A stretch of DNA of 64,000 nucleotides, from contig CAZEVO010000005.1 of assembly GCA_964515235.1 (NCBI GenBank), forward strand, positions 9,513 through 73,512, read 5' to 3'. The DNA comes from OPU3-GD-OMZ sp964515235 (GTDB taxonomy: Bacteria; Pseudomonadota; Gammaproteobacteria; Methylococcales; Methylomonadaceae). This document shows positions 1 to 8,540 of the stretch, piece by piece. The notes under the pieces were generated by a model, which was given only the letters and a program-made list of their open reading frames with translations, had not been told where the DNA came from and searched no databases. The stretch's first letter is position 1. Each line of letters starts with the position of its first letter. Made by a program: the position numbers and the translations under genes.

Positions 1-1
1 A

Positions 2-1039
2 AAATTAAACCTTGTTTATTACGGATCAGGTAACCCTTCTACATGGAACCCAGTTCAACGCCCAGGTGATAACAAATGGTCAATGTCTTTGTGGGCACGT
101 GATGCTGATACCGGTGAAGTTAAATGGGTTTACCAAATGACTCCACATGATGAGTGGGATTTTGATGGTATTAACGAAGTGCCATTAGTTGATCAAAAAA
201 TCAATGGAAAAATGCGTAAAACCATCGTTCATTTTGACCGAAATGGCATTGGTTATACGTTAGACCGTGTGACTGGTGAGTTATTAGTTGCTGAAACTTT
301 TGACAAAGCAGTCAACTGGGTATCTGAAGTCGATATGCACACTGGCCGCCCTACGGTTGTCGATGAATTCAGTACTGAATATCATGGTGAAGATGAAAAT
401 ACTGAAGGTGTATGTCCTGCAGCTTTAGGTAGTAAAAACCAACAACCAGTATCTTACTCACCTCAAACAGGCTACTTCTATATCTCTGGAAACCATGTAT
501 GCATGGACTATGAGCCTTTTGAAGTAAGTTATACTGCAGGTCAACCTTACGTTGGCGCTACGCTAAGCATGTATCCAGCAGGTGTTGATGCCACGACTGG
601 TCGTAAAAACGGCTCAACAAACTTAGGTGTATTCACAGCTTGGGATGCTACGACTGGTGAGATTGTTTGGTCAAATGACGAACCATTCTCAGTTTGGTCT
701 GGTTCTGTTGCCACCGCTGGTGGGTTAGTTTTCTACGGTACACTAGAAGGCTACCTGAAAGCAGTTGATGCTAAAACAGGCCGTGAATTGTATAAATTCA
801 AAACACCTTCTGGCATTATCGGAAATGTAAATACTTGGAGCTACAAAGGCAAACAATATGTTGGCGTACTCTCTGGTGTTGGCGGCTGGGCTGGTATTGG
901 TATGGCTGCGGGTATTGACGATGGTACTGACGCTTCTAATACTGAAGGTTTAGGTGCTGTTGGTGCCTACAGAAGCTTAAGTGCTTATACTAAACTAGGT
1001 GGCGTTTTCACTGTATTCGCTCTTCCTGGTCACCACTAA
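2..1039 (+). CDS. xoxF: Lanthanide-dependent methanol dehydrogenase XoxF (5' end cut by window)
   Basis: C-terminal 345 or so residues of a periplasmic PQQ-dependent alcohol dehydrogenase that oxidises methanol to formaldehyde or formate and passes electrons to cytochrome c. The frame is open from base 2, so the gene starts upstream. The fragment carries family hallmarks: GNPSTWNP near the start, RDADTGE tryptophan-docking repeats, and HDEWDFDG at about 135-160. In this motif the catalytic Asp is followed two residues later by a second Asp. MxaF enzymes, which use calcium, have Ala there, and the extra Asp is the lanthanide ligand of XoxF. The C-terminal GVGGWAGIGMAAG and FALPG segments are also typical. 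XoxJ follows on the same strand. Family assignment is very secure; the XoxF subtype rests on the DxD motif. Confidence 0.95.
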   Translation, partial: KLNLVYYGSGNPSTWNPVQRPGDNKWSMSLWARDADTGEVKWVYQMTPHDEWDFDGINEVPLVDQKINGKMRKTIVHFDRNGIGYTLDRVTGELLVAETFDKAVNWVSEVDMHTGRPTVVDEFSTEYHGEDENTEGVCPAALGSKNQQPVSYSPQTGYFYISGNHVCMDYEPFEVSYTAGQPYVGATLSMYPAGVDATTGRKNGSTNLGVFTAWDATTGEIVWSNDEPFSVWSGSVATAGGLVFYGTLEGYLKAVDAKTGRELYKFKTPSGIIGNVNTWSYKGKQYVGVLSGVGGWAGIGMAAGIDDGTDASNTEGLGAVGAYRSLSAYTKLGGVFTVFALPGHH

Positions 1040-1073
1040 AGTTATTGCTATAAAATAACTTTTAGTACATTTT

Positions 1074-1110
1074 AAAGGCCCTAGCTGATTTATCAGCTAG
1101 GGCCTTTTTT
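1074..1110 (+). terminator. Strong intrinsic terminator after xoxF
   Basis: A 16-bp perfect inverted repeat (left arm 1074-1089, right arm 1092-1107) contains GGCCCTAGCTGA and is followed by a T run to 1111. It lies between xoxF and xoxJ and leaves only about 28 bases before the xoxJ start. Confidence 0.93.
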
Positions 1111-1138
1111 TATCTACTGAAATTTTAAGAGAACTCTC

Positions 1139-1987
1139 ATGATCAAGTCCTTATTTACTATCGCCTCTTTATGCTTCTCCTTACTCTTTACACCCTCTGT
1201 GCTTGCCGACAAAGCCTTTAAAGTATGTGCCGACCCCTTGCATCCTCCATACTCCTTAAAAGATGGTAGCGGCTTTGAAAATGACATCGCAGCTCTTTTT
1301 GCCAAACGATTAAACCTACCCCTTGAATTTACCTGGTTTCCACAACGAATAGGTTTTATAAGAAATACTCTGCGAGCACCACTTGTAAACAATAAAGGCT
1401 ATAAATGTGATGTCGTTATGGGTGTACCTACAGGCTATGACCTTGCACTAACGACAAAACCCTACTATCACTCTAGCTATGTTCTAGTCATCGCTAAAGG
1501 CCGTGACTGGGATGACATCAGCTCTCCTGAGCAACTCGCTAATGTATCTGAGAAACGCCTTGATAACCTCAAAATTGCGATGTTTGACAGGGGGCCAGGA
1601 ACAACCTGGCTACACCGAAACGGCTTAACTGATCAAGGAATTCCCTATCAAACCATGACCGGCGACAATGAAAACAATACCGCCATGATGATTAGTAAAG
1701 ATTTACGAGCCGGTAAAATTGATATGGTTATCTTATGGGGCCCGATGGCTGGATATGTACTAGAAGATGGGGGCGCTAATAACTACAATGTCATACCACT
1801 AAAATCAAATGCGGGAATGAAGTTTGACTTTTCTATTTCAATGGCTGTTCGTTACGGCGATAGAACTAGGCAAGAACAACTGGAAAAACTGATTGATGAA
1901 AATGCTGAAAAAATACAAAGCATTATCCAATCCTACAATATTCCACTACTACCTATTCCAGAATATACACCTCAAGATGATGATTAA
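1139..1987 (+). CDS. xoxJ: XoxJ, quinoprotein-associated periplasmic binding protein
   Basis: A 282-residue periplasmic solute-binding-protein fold of the type encoded beside PQQ methanol dehydrogenases (MxaJ/XoxJ). Residues 1-23 form a signal peptide ending SVLA. The body has the family pattern, including KVCADPLHPPYS near 30 and CDVVMGVPTGYDLALTTKPYY near 85-105. No transporter genes are nearby, which fits a role in maturing or activating XoxF and not in uptake; that role is known for the family and is inferred here. A ribosome-binding site like AAGAGA lies before ATG 1139. The usual xoxG cytochrome gene does not sit between xoxF and xoxJ. Confidence 0.88.
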   Translation: MIKSLFTIASLCFSLLFTPSVLADKAFKVCADPLHPPYSLKDGSGFENDIAALFAKRLNLPLEFTWFPQRIGFIRNTLRAPLVNNKGYKCDVVMGVPTGYDLALTTKPYYHSSYVLVIAKGRDWDDISSPEQLANVSEKRLDNLKIAMFDRGPGTTWLHRNGLTDQGIPYQTMTGDNENNTAMMISKDLRAGKIDMVILWGPMAGYVLEDGGANNYNVIPLKSNAGMKFDFSISMAVRYGDRTRQEQLEKLIDENAEKIQSIIQSYNIPLLPIPEYTPQDDD

Positions 1988-1997
1988 TATCACCATA

Positions 1998-2025
1998 AAA
2001 AAAGGGTCCTTTCGGACCCTTTTTT
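1998..2025. terminator. Bidirectional terminator between xoxJ and pnp
   Basis: A 12-bp inverted repeat (1998-2009 and 2014-2025, loop TTTC) has an A run on one side and a T run on the other. It can therefore end xoxJ on the plus strand and pnp on the minus strand, the two being convergent. Confidence 0.92.
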
Positions 2026-2043
2026 AGAATTAAGAGAAGAGTT

Positions 2044-4116
2044 TTAGTCTATATCTTTCATACTTAATCTCACTCGTCCTTGTCTATCAATTTCTAAGAC
2101 CTTCACTTTCACCACATCACCTTCAGATAGTTTATCACTAACCTTTTCTACATGTTCGGCTGATATTTGAGAAATATGCACTAAACCATCCTTTCCTGGC
2201 AAAATAGTCACGAAAGCACCAAAGTCCATTAATCGAGCCACTTTACCTTCATAAACCTTACCAACTTCAACTTCAGCGGTTATCTCTTCAATTAACTGCC
2301 TAGCCTCTTCACCAGCACTCTTATCGACAGAAGCTACTTTGACTATACCATCGTCTGTTAAGTCAATACTTGCACCTGTTTTCTCAGTTAAACTGCGAAT
2401 AGTTGCCCCACCTTTACCAATAACATCACGTATTTTACTAGGATCGATCTTAAATGTAATAATTCTAGGCGCATAATCTGACATTTCTTCCCGAGTTTCA
2501 GAAAGCGATTCATTCATTCTATCAAGAATATGAAGTCGACCTTCTTTAGCTTGTGCCAAAGCCGTTTCCATAATCTCGTTAGTTATGCCATCAATTTTAA
2601 TATCCATCTGCAGTGCAGTAATACCCTCTACCGAGCCTGCTACTTTAAAGTCCATATCACCTAAATGATCTTCATCACCCATGATATCTGACAATACAGC
2701 AAAATTATCGCCTTCCTTAATTAAGCCCATAGCTATTCCGGCAACAGGGGTTTTAATAGGAACTCCCGCGTCCATTAGTGCCAAACTAGTTCCACAGACC
2801 GAAGCCATTGAACTTGATCCATTTGATTCTGTAATCTCTGAAACCACACGGATAACATATGGAAAATCGTCAATACTTGGAACTACAGCCAAAACGCCTC
2901 GCTTTGCAAGGCGACCGTGACCAATTTCACGCCGTTTTGGTGTACCGACAAAACCTGTCTCACCCACACAAAATGGAGGAAAATTAAAATGCAACATAAA
3001 ATTATCTTTACGCTCACCGCCAATTGCATCAATGATTTGAGCATCACGACCAGTCCCTAAGGTTGCAACTACAATCGCCTGAGTTTCTCCCCGAGTAAAC
3101 AATGAAGAACCATGGGTTCGTGGTAAAACCCCCGTACGAACCGTAATAGGGCGAACCGTACTTAAATCACGCCCATCAATACGATTGTTGGTATCTAACA
3201 CATAGTCTCTAACCACTCTTTTTTCAAGACTTTCAAAGGCTCCCCGTACAGCTGATGACTCATAAGCTTCATCTTCAGTTAACTTCTCGATCAACTCATT
3301 TCTAATAACTTTAAGTTGATTTTGACGACTTAATTTTTCAGGAATTTTATATGCTTCGCTGATTGCCGATTGAACCTCATTCGCAACCTTATCTGCTAAT
3401 GCTTCATCTTTAATCGGTGCGGTCCACTCCATTGCAGGCTTATTAACTTCCTGAGCTAACTCCCGAATTGCTGAAATTGCTACTTGCATTTGATCATGAC
3501 CAAACATCACAGCACCCAACATCACTTCTTCACTTAAAAGCTCTGCTTCTGATTCAACCATTAAAACGGCTTGATCAGTACCTGCAACTACTAATTCCAA
3601 CTGCGATTCTTCTAACTCACTCATCGTTGGATTTAATATGTAATCACCGTTGTTATAACCTACCAGTGCTGCTGCTATAGGCCCATTAAAAGGCAATCCT
3701 GAAATTGATAAGGCCGCAGAAGCTCCTAATAATGCAGGAACCTCTGTTCCTATTTCAGGATTTAGTGACATCACTGTTGCAATAATTTGAACTTCGTGAG
3801 TAAAGCCTTTAGGAAACATGGGTCGTACCGGACGATCAATCAATCGACAAAGCAATGTTTCCTGTTCAGATGGCCGGCCTTCTCGCTTAAAAAAGCCACC
3901 AGGAATTTTACCCGCCGCATAACTTTTTTCTTGATAATTCACTGTTAATGGAAAAAAATCAGCACCCATCGGACCTTCTTTTTCCACGACAGTTACCAAA
4001 AGCGATGTCCCTTCAATATCAATTAAAACGGCACCATCTGCTTGGCGAGCTATCTCTCCTGTTTCAATACTGACAGTTTTTCCACCATACTGAAATTCTT
4101 TACGAATATGAGTCAC
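2044..4116 (-). CDS. pnp: Polynucleotide phosphorylase
   Basis: A 690-residue 3'-5' exoribonuclease that degrades RNA with phosphate, releasing nucleoside diphosphates; a core member of the RNA degradosome. Domains in order: first RNase PH domain (about 10-140), helical linker, second RNase PH domain (about 310-540, with the catalytic-region motif GDEDHLGDMDFK), KH domain (about 550-610, GxxG as GKGG) and S1 domain (about 620-690). It is a little shorter at the C-terminus than the 711-residue E. coli enzyme. The start is GTG at 4116 with GAGG upstream. It follows rpsO by 58 bases without a visible terminator, the standard rpsO-pnp pair. Confidence 0.98.
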   Translation of the reverse strand: MTHIRKEFQYGGKTVSIETGEIARQADGAVLIDIEGTSLLVTVVEKEGPMGADFFPLTVNYQEKSYAAGKIPGGFFKREGRPSEQETLLCRLIDRPVRPMFPKGFTHEVQIIATVMSLNPEIGTEVPALLGASAALSISGLPFNGPIAAALVGYNNGDYILNPTMSELEESQLELVVAGTDQAVLMVESEAELLSEEVMLGAVMFGHDQMQVAISAIRELAQEVNKPAMEWTAPIKDEALADKVANEVQSAISEAYKIPEKLSRQNQLKVIRNELIEKLTEDEAYESSAVRGAFESLEKRVVRDYVLDTNNRIDGRDLSTVRPITVRTGVLPRTHGSSLFTRGETQAIVVATLGTGRDAQIIDAIGGERKDNFMLHFNFPPFCVGETGFVGTPKRREIGHGRLAKRGVLAVVPSIDDFPYVIRVVSEITESNGSSSMASVCGTSLALMDAGVPIKTPVAGIAMGLIKEGDNFAVLSDIMGDEDHLGDMDFKVAGSVEGITALQMDIKIDGITNEIMETALAQAKEGRLHILDRMNESLSETREEMSDYAPRIITFKIDPSKIRDVIGKGGATIRSLTEKTGASIDLTDDGIVKVASVDKSAGEEARQLIEEITAEVEVGKVYEGKVARLMDFGAFVTILPGKDGLVHISQISAEHVEKVSDKLSEGDVVKVKVLEIDRQGRVRLSMKDID

Positions 4117-4174
4117 TATAATTTTCCTCTGTATTTGAGAATATTTGAAAATAAATGTAATTCTAAAACTTTAC

Positions 4175-4444
4175 TTATTTTCTTAACCCCAATCGCTCGA
4201 TTAATGAACGATAACGAGCAATATCTTTTCGCTTAATGTAATCCAATAATTTGCGGCGCTGGTTAACCATCCGTAATAAACCACGACGTGAGTGATTATC
4301 TTTTTTATGCGTCTCAAAATGAGTCGACAAATGAGTAATATGCGCTGTTAATAAAGCAATTTGAACTTCGGGTGAACCGGTGTCCGTAGATGACAATTGA
4401 TAATCTGCTATAACCGCTTGTTTTTGTTCTGTTGTAAATGGCAT
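4175..4444 (-). CDS. rpsO: 30S ribosomal protein S15
   Basis: An 89-residue primary 16S rRNA-binding protein that nucleates the platform of the small subunit. Length and motifs are standard: TGSPEVQIALLT, HKKDNHSRRGLL and the C-terminal RYRSLIERLGLRK. The start has AGGGG about ten bases upstream. It is separated from truB by 198 bases that hold a promoter of its own, leaving a leader of about 120 bases. In E. coli S15 represses its own translation by binding such a leader; I cannot confirm the pseudoknot here. Confidence 0.98.
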   Translation of the reverse strand: MPFTTEQKQAVIADYQLSSTDTGSPEVQIALLTAHITHLSTHFETHKKDNHSRRGLLRMVNQRRKLLDYIKRKDIARYRSLIERLGLRK

Positions 4445-4574
4445 TTCTTATAACCCCTATATGGTTAATTTTTTTGAAAATATGGCCTTTGTGTTACTGG
4501 ACGTTTGAACTTAACTATCCCAAACACTAACCACACGCTATATAGTTCATTTTTTTCCGCAATAGGGTGCAGAA

Positions 4575-4602
4575 ATAATGAAAAACTTAAACATACTGTC
4601 AA
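4575..4602 (-). promoter_or_regulatory. Sigma-70 promoter for rpsO-pnp
   Basis: On the minus strand a perfect TTGACA (-35, 4597-4602) is followed after 16 bases by CATTAT (-10, 4575-4580). It lies in the truB-rpsO gap and would start rpsO-pnp transcription near 4568 with a leader of about 120 bases, matching the internal promoter known in E. coli. Confidence 0.72.
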
Positions 4603-4642
4603 TTAATGACCGTATAAATATCCTTTTGATGCACCTAACATA

Positions 4643-5554
4643 TTAGTTAAAATTAAATAATCGTTTAGGTACTAATTGTCCCGCCGGTATCATCTGTCCA
4701 ATACCAACAAATAATTCTTCTGAGTACATTCTAACCATCCCTTGAGAAGAAGAAACATCATGATACACAACTGACTGTCCATTTTGAATAGACTTATACT
4801 GCCTATTATCTAACTTAACTTCTGGCCAATCTGACAAGACCTTATCTACCGGGATTAAAGAATCTTCTAACTCATTAGTTTCTTTAAGCATCATCAACTG
4901 CTCAAGTGTCAAACAGTCATCAATGTTCAAACGACCCACTGCCGTTCTGCGTAATTGAGAAATAGTTGCTCCGCATCCCAAGGCATTACCAATATCTTCA
5001 GCAAGACTTCTAATATAAGTTCCTTTAGTGCAACAAACATCCAGAACTAACTTTTCTGTGCTGAATGATAACAAATCTAACTGATGAATAGCTACTTCCC
5101 GCGCCTTTCTTTCAACCACTTGGCCTTCTCTAGCTAATTCATACAATCGCTTACCCTGATGTTTTAACGCTGAATACATCGGTGGTACCTGACTGATAAT
5201 CCCTTTAAAGTTGGATAAGCATTCTTCAACTTTTTCAACTGATAACTCAGGAACCTGAGTAGTCGCAACAACATTCCCTTGGGTATCGCCACTATCTGTC
5301 CTCGCCCCCAACAATAACGTTGCTTGATAACGTTTATCCGTATCCAATAGAAAAGAACAAACCTTAGTTGCTTCTCCAAAGCATAAGGGTAAAACACCAG
5401 TTGCCAAAGGATCTAAACTTCCAGTATGCCCAGCTTTATTGGCATTAAATAAACGCCTAACATCTTGAAGCGCTCCATTCGATGAACCTCCTGACGCCTT
5501 ATCTAATAAAATTAGACCATGAATATTCAATCCCGATTTACGTCGCCGACCCAT
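4643..5554 (-). CDS. truB: tRNA pseudouridine-55 synthase
   Basis: A 303-residue enzyme that converts U55 in the T loop of tRNAs to pseudouridine. The catalytic motif GHTGSLDPLATG, with the nucleophilic Asp, lies at about residues 42-53. KRYQATLLLGARTDSGDTQG and GTYIRSLAEDIG are further TruB signatures, and a PUA-like C-terminal domain follows. The start lies five bases after the rbfA stop, so the two are cotranscribed. Length is normal for proteobacterial TruB. Confidence 0.97.
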   Translation of the reverse strand: MGRRRKSGLNIHGLILLDKASGGSSNGALQDVRRLFNANKAGHTGSLDPLATGVLPLCFGEATKVCSFLLDTDKRYQATLLLGARTDSGDTQGNVVATTQVPELSVEKVEECLSNFKGIISQVPPMYSALKHQGKRLYELAREGQVVERKAREVAIHQLDLLSFSTEKLVLDVCCTKGTYIRSLAEDIGNALGCGATISQLRRTAVGRLNIDDCLTLEQLMMLKETNELEDSLIPVDKVLSDWPEVKLDNRQYKSIQNGQSVVYHDVSSSQGMVRMYSEELFVGIGQMIPAGQLVPKRLFNFN

Positions 5555-5559
5555 CGTTA

Positions 5560-5922
5560 TTACTCTAATCCTTCAGAGTCACTACCATCTAATAATTTTG
5601 AAATTCGCATACCCGTTTCAAGCGCATCATCATAATAAAACTTAAAATGCGGTACTCTGCGCATTTTCATTCTTTTACCTACTTCCTGACGAATATAGTT
5701 AGCCGCCTCCGTTAAAATAGTCATCTTTTCGGTAACGGCTTTTGCATCGGTATCAAACAGTGAAACATAAATTTTAGCAATTGCTAAATCTCGACTAACC
5801 TCTACATCACTAACCGTAACAAACCCCAATCGCGGATCTTTCATGGTCGTTTGCATCACAACAGCCAATTCTTTATGTAGCTGTGATGACACTCTAGCAT
5901 TACGTGAAAACTCTCTAGCCAT
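5560..5922 (-). CDS. rbfA: Ribosome-binding factor A
   Basis: A 120-residue KH-fold factor that binds free 30S subunits and helps late 16S maturation and cold adaptation. Recognisable features are REFSRNARVSSQLHKELA at the N-terminus, DPRLGFVTVSDVEVSRDL, and RMKMRRVPHFKFYYDD near the end. It sits between infB (five-base gap) and truB in the conserved nusA-infB-rbfA-truB order. Confidence 0.97.
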   Translation of the reverse strand: MAREFSRNARVSSQLHKELAVVMQTTMKDPRLGFVTVSDVEVSRDLAIAKIYVSLFDTDAKAVTEKMTILTEAANYIRQEVGKRMKMRRVPHFKFYYDDALETGMRISKLLDGSDSEGLE

Positions 5923-5927
5923 GCAGT

Positions 5928-8528
5928 TTAGATCTCACGTCTAACTTCGATACGCTCAAAAACTTCAATATAATCTTTGTTTTTAATATCGTTATAATTT
6001 TTAACCCCAATACCACATTCCATCCCTGATTTGACTTCCTGTATATCATCTTTAAATCGGCGTAATGATTCTAATTGCCCTTCATAAATTACAATATTAT
6101 CGCGTAAAACCCGTATCGGTAAATTACGTCGGACAAATCCTTCAATAACCATACAGCCGGCAATGGCTCCTAATTTAGGTGACCGGAAAATATCTCTCAC
6201 CTCTGCAATGCCAACAATTTGTTCTTTTATTTCTGGCGATAATAAGCCACTAATCGACTTCTTAACCTCATCGATAACATCATAAATAATGCTGTAATAA
6301 TGAAGGTCAATTCCTTTATCGACAATAAGTTTACGAGCAGTAGCATCTGCACGAACATTAAAGCCAATAATGATCGCATCAGAAGCCAATGCTAAATTCG
6401 CATCACCTTCATTAATACCGCCCACACCGCCGTACACCACTTTAACTTTGACTTCATCGTTTGTCAGCTTAGTCAACGACTCTTTTAATGCCTCTAAACT
6501 ACCATGTACATCCGCTTTAACAACCAAATTCAAGGTTGCTGTATCTCCCGCTGTCATCCGAGAAAAAACCTCATCTAATTTTGCAGCTTGTTGTGCTGCT
6601 AACTTATTAGATTTTAATTTTTCTGAACGATGCTCTGATAATTCACGCGCCGATTTTTCATTGCTTACCACAACAAAGTGTTCGCCTGCAGTTGGTGCTC
6701 CAGACAAACCCACGATTTCAACTGGCACTGAAGGTCCAGCTGTCTTTATGGTTTTACCTGACTCATCATGCATATTTCTAATTCGGCCATACTCACTGCC
6801 ACATAAAACAATTTGCCCTTTCTCAAGCGTTCCTTTTTGTACGAGAACGGTCGCTACCGGTCCTCGCCCTTTATCTAACCGAGCTTCAATAGCAAAGCCT
6901 GAAGCAATACCTTCTACAGGTGCTGTCAGTTCAAGAATCTCAGATTGTAAAATCAAAGCTTCAATTAAATCGTTAACACCTTCTCCTGTCTTCGCAGACA
7001 CCTGAATAAACTGAACTGTACCGCCCCACTCTTCAGGAACAACATCAATCGTTGCTAATTCCTGCATAACCCTCTGAGGGTCAGCAGTCGGTTTATCCAT
7101 TTTATTAATCGCAATAATAATAGGAACGTCAGCTGCTTTGGCATGCTCAACCGCTTCTTTAGTTTGTGGCATCACCCCATCATCGGCTGCGACAACGATA
7201 ATCACAACATCAGTTACCTGCGCGCCTCTTGCCCGCATCGCAGTAAAAGCCGCATGCCCAGGTGTGTCAAGAAAAGTTACAGCACCATGGTCAGTAACCA
7301 CTTGATAGGCTCCGATATGCTGTGTTATGCCTCCTGCCTCGCCATCTGCAACACGAGATTCCCTTATATAATCAAGCAATGACGTTTTACCATGGTCTAC
7401 ATGTCCCATAATAGTTACAATAGGAGCTCTTGCGTGACTCTCACGTAATTCCTCAACATCAAGCCCTAAAACAGAATTCTCAATGTCATCTTCATTTTGC
7501 AAAATAGCTTTATGCCCCAACTCCTCAACAATAATAACAGCAGTATCCTGATCAATACTTTGATTGATCGTTGCCATAGTCCCGAGTTTCATCATTTGCT
7601 TAATCACATCGGCTGCTTTAATACTCAACCGCTGCGCTAACTCAGAAACTATAATATGCTCAGGTATTGCAATTTCTTTTGCAACCGGTGTAGTTGGCTT
7701 TTCAAATCCATGCTGATTTGTTGACGGGGTTACAACTTGTTGCCGATTCTTTCCTGGCCCTTTTTGACGTTTATTACCTCCAGCTTTACCTCTTTTAGCA
7801 GCTGCAGGCTTTTTAGCGCCCATACGTGGTGGTTGCGATTTCTTTCGATCGACATTATCAACAGGCTCATTCTTTTTAGACTCTATGTCTTTCGCTTTTT
7901 CCTGTTCTAATTTTCTTTTAGCTTCTTCCTGTTCTACCAAACGCTCTTGATCTGCTTTTTGTTTAAGCATCTCTTGCCGCCGTTTATCTTCTTCATGCTT
8001 CAAATGCGCTTGAGAAGCTAAATGCAATTGATGCTCTTCAGCTTCTTTTTTTATTTTTTCTTCTGCCTGGATTCGTTCGTTTTCTAATTCCTGCTCTTTC
8101 GCTCGCAATTGCTCTTTTTCTAATCGCGCCTGTTCCTCTGCTTCTATTTCAATACGCTGTTGCTCTAAAGCATTTTGCGCCTGAACTTTTTCATCCAATG
8201 ATTCCGAGGTCTCTACTTCACTGCGTTTCACATAAGTTTTTTTCTTACGTATTTCAATATTAACAGTTTTATCTGATTTACCAGATCCTGGCCCCAGTTT
8301 CAACTTACTGACTGATTTTCGCTTCAAAGTAACACGACTCGGGGAACTTTCATCATCTGGTTTCCCATGACGAGCTCTTAAATGTCCCAACAAAATAACT
8401 TTCTGCTCTTCGGTTAATGTTTCATCAGCTGAATTCACACTTATTCCTGCATCATTCAACTGCAGCATTAATCGATCAATTGGAATACCAACAACTTCAG
8501 CTAAGTTTTTTACTGTAATACCACTCAT
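5928..8528 (-). CDS. infB: Translation initiation factor IF-2
   Basis: An 866-residue GTPase that brings fMet-tRNA to the 30S subunit and promotes subunit joining. An IF2_N domain covers about 1-50, followed by a long charged Glu/Lys/Arg/Gln-rich segment (about 110-235) that is probably helical. A basic Lys/Gly linker, a second IF2_N domain (about 290-340) and the G domain come next: GHVDHGKT at about 374, DTPGH, NKMD. The C-terminal half contains domains II-IV, including the fMet-tRNA-binding C2 region. The initiator tRNA that IF-2 carries is encoded at the head of the same gene block. Confidence 0.98.
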   Translation of the reverse strand: MSGITVKNLAEVVGIPIDRLMLQLNDAGISVNSADETLTEEQKVILLGHLRARHGKPDDESSPSRVTLKRKSVSKLKLGPGSGKSDKTVNIEIRKKKTYVKRSEVETSESLDEKVQAQNALEQQRIEIEAEEQARLEKEQLRAKEQELENERIQAEEKIKKEAEEHQLHLASQAHLKHEEDKRRQEMLKQKADQERLVEQEEAKRKLEQEKAKDIESKKNEPVDNVDRKKSQPPRMGAKKPAAAKRGKAGGNKRQKGPGKNRQQVVTPSTNQHGFEKPTTPVAKEIAIPEHIIVSELAQRLSIKAADVIKQMMKLGTMATINQSIDQDTAVIIVEELGHKAILQNEDDIENSVLGLDVEELRESHARAPIVTIMGHVDHGKTSLLDYIRESRVADGEAGGITQHIGAYQVVTDHGAVTFLDTPGHAAFTAMRARGAQVTDVVIIVVAADDGVMPQTKEAVEHAKAADVPIIIAINKMDKPTADPQRVMQELATIDVVPEEWGGTVQFIQVSAKTGEGVNDLIEALILQSEILELTAPVEGIASGFAIEARLDKGRGPVATVLVQKGTLEKGQIVLCGSEYGRIRNMHDESGKTIKTAGPSVPVEIVGLSGAPTAGEHFVVVSNEKSARELSEHRSEKLKSNKLAAQQAAKLDEVFSRMTAGDTATLNLVVKADVHGSLEALKESLTKLTNDEVKVKVVYGGVGGINEGDANLALASDAIIIGFNVRADATARKLIVDKGIDLHYYSIIYDVIDEVKKSISGLLSPEIKEQIVGIAEVRDIFRSPKLGAIAGCMVIEGFVRRNLPIRVLRDNIVIYEGQLESLRRFKDDIQEVKSGMECGIGVKNYNDIKNKDYIEVFERIEVRREI

Positions 8529-8540
8529 CTCCTCAAACTC

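Noticed and set aside
1114..1392. Antisense frame over the start of xoxJ
   Set aside because: It overlaps xoxJ and its upstream terminator, with no recognisable protein features.
6370..7005. Long open frame antisense to infB
   Set aside because: It lies wholly within the well-conserved infB frame and shows no family features or ribosome-binding site.
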